DNA from: Acinetobacter dispersus
Lineage (GTDB): Bacteria > Pseudomonadota > Gammaproteobacteria > Pseudomonadales > Moraxellaceae
Assembly: GCF_009884975.1 (NCBI RefSeq)
Contig: NZ_CP041970.1
Span: 3,348,001 to 3,412,000, forward strand
Length of the DNA: 64,000 nt
Direction: 5' to 3'
In this document: in pieces, positions 63,670 through 64,000 of the stretch
How the letters are laid out: each line of letters opens with the position of its first letter
How positions within the stretch are numbered: position 1 is the stretch's first letter
Position numbers and translations under genes: made by a program
Notes under the pieces: generated by a model
The model's database searches: none
Seen by the model: only the letters and a program-made list of their open reading frames with translations
What the model was told of the DNA's origin: nothing

Positions 63670-64000
63670 ATGGCTGTATCACGATCAATTTGGCAACATA
63701 TTCAACAATATAGCTGGCTCGTCTTTGCTGTGGCTTGTTTAATTGCTGCATTGATATTTTGGGGCGTTACCGATAGTAAAGCACTGGTAGAAGAACAACA
63801 GCCATCGCAAACCGAAACTCAGGTACAAATTCAGCCAGAAAAGGTTGCCGCTACTGCTCATCTTGGGGCACTTTCGGATGAAGTGAAACCATTGGATTTA
63901 ACTACGCGTGTGGTGGTTTCTAATGAGCACGCACCTGAATTTCGTGGCACTAAGTTTATTAATGAAAATCAACGCCAGTGGACTGTGGAAATTTTCCGTA
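63670..64000 (+). CDS. Membrane-anchored protein downstream of aroB (partial, probably SPOR-domain)
   Basis: Open reading frame of 110 codons running off the window end. N-terminal cytoplasmic segment MAVSRSIWQHIQQYS, one membrane helix (about 16-33, WLVFAVACLIAALIFWGV), then a Gln/Glu-rich periplasmic region. The SPOR peptidoglycan-binding domain expected for the gene at this position in related genomes would lie beyond the window, so that part of the call is inference from gene order. GGGAAAAGC precedes the ATG, 19 bases past aroB. Confidence 0.65.
   Translation, partial: MAVSRSIWQHIQQYSWLVFAVACLIAALIFWGVTDSKALVEEQQPSQTETQVQIQPEKVAATAHLGALSDEVKPLDLTTRVVVSNEHAPEFRGTKFINENQRQWTVEIFR

Noticed and set aside
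1..64000. CRISPR arrays, insertion sequences, integrons or prophage
   Set aside because: No regularly spaced repeats, transposase, integrase or phage structural genes were seen.

Overview
This is chromosomal DNA of a low-GC gammaproteobacterium, almost certainly an Acinetobacter species. The evidence is a fatty acyl-CoA reductase of the Acinetobacter Acr1 (wax ester) type, a catalytic serine at residue 336 in PBP3 as in Acinetobacter, a dcw cluster that stops at mraY, and the order mrcA-pilMNOPQ-aroKB. I see no prophage, insertion sequence, integron or CRISPR array. Most of the window is core genome, and the accessory-looking parts are short.

Layout. 1-4.7 kb (mostly minus strand): hisA, an RNase D-like exonuclease, two tandem DUF805 membrane proteins, hisH-hisB, and a plus-strand PanM-like GNAT protein. 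4.7-5.1 kb: two identical tRNA-Phe genes. 5.1-12.7 kb: a methyltransferase, a succinyl-CoA:acetate CoA-transferase, ompR-envZ and the RNA-binding protein Tex. 12.9-14.2 kb: an AT-rich lipoprotein gene with no recognised family. 14.4-22 kb: an AraC regulator with AzlCD amino acid exporter genes, a divergent SDR/LysR pair, a citrate-type transporter, an HD-domain protein and a KgtP-like dicarboxylate permease. 22.5-28.6 kb: a MerR regulator diverging from an NAD-dependent epimerase/reductase, acr1, a homocysteine synthase and ettA.

28.7-36.9 kb: a heavy-metal efflux locus, czcI-czcC-czcB-czcA-czcD. The RND pump exports Zn/Cd/Co across both membranes and the CDF protein moves metal from cytoplasm to periplasm. 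36.9-40.2 kb: a small zinc-ribbon membrane protein and two larger proteins of unknown function, the first preceded by a GC-richer leader that folds well. 40.2-44 kb: three identical tRNA-Glu genes, an amino acid permease, tRNA-Ala and gltX, so the synthetase sits beside its cognate tRNA genes.

44-64 kb: a small secreted protein and sulfate-binding protein Sbp, then the division/wall cluster rsmH-ftsL-ftsI-murE-murF-mraY, rlmA, convergent mrcA (PBP1a), and the divergent pilMNOPQ-aroK-aroB operon. The last gene, a membrane-anchored protein after aroB, runs off the end.

The most interesting leftover signals are non-coding. They are three consecutive perfect hairpins between czcA and czcD, a folded leader ahead of an unknown gene at 37.46 kb, a 26-bp perfect palindrome before the HD-domain gene, an inverted repeat before the KgtP-like gene, and a 12-bp-arm inverted repeat inside the first codons of aroK. 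No clearly new multi-gene system was found. Starts were chosen from ribosome-binding sites and family alignment from memory; no database search was run.
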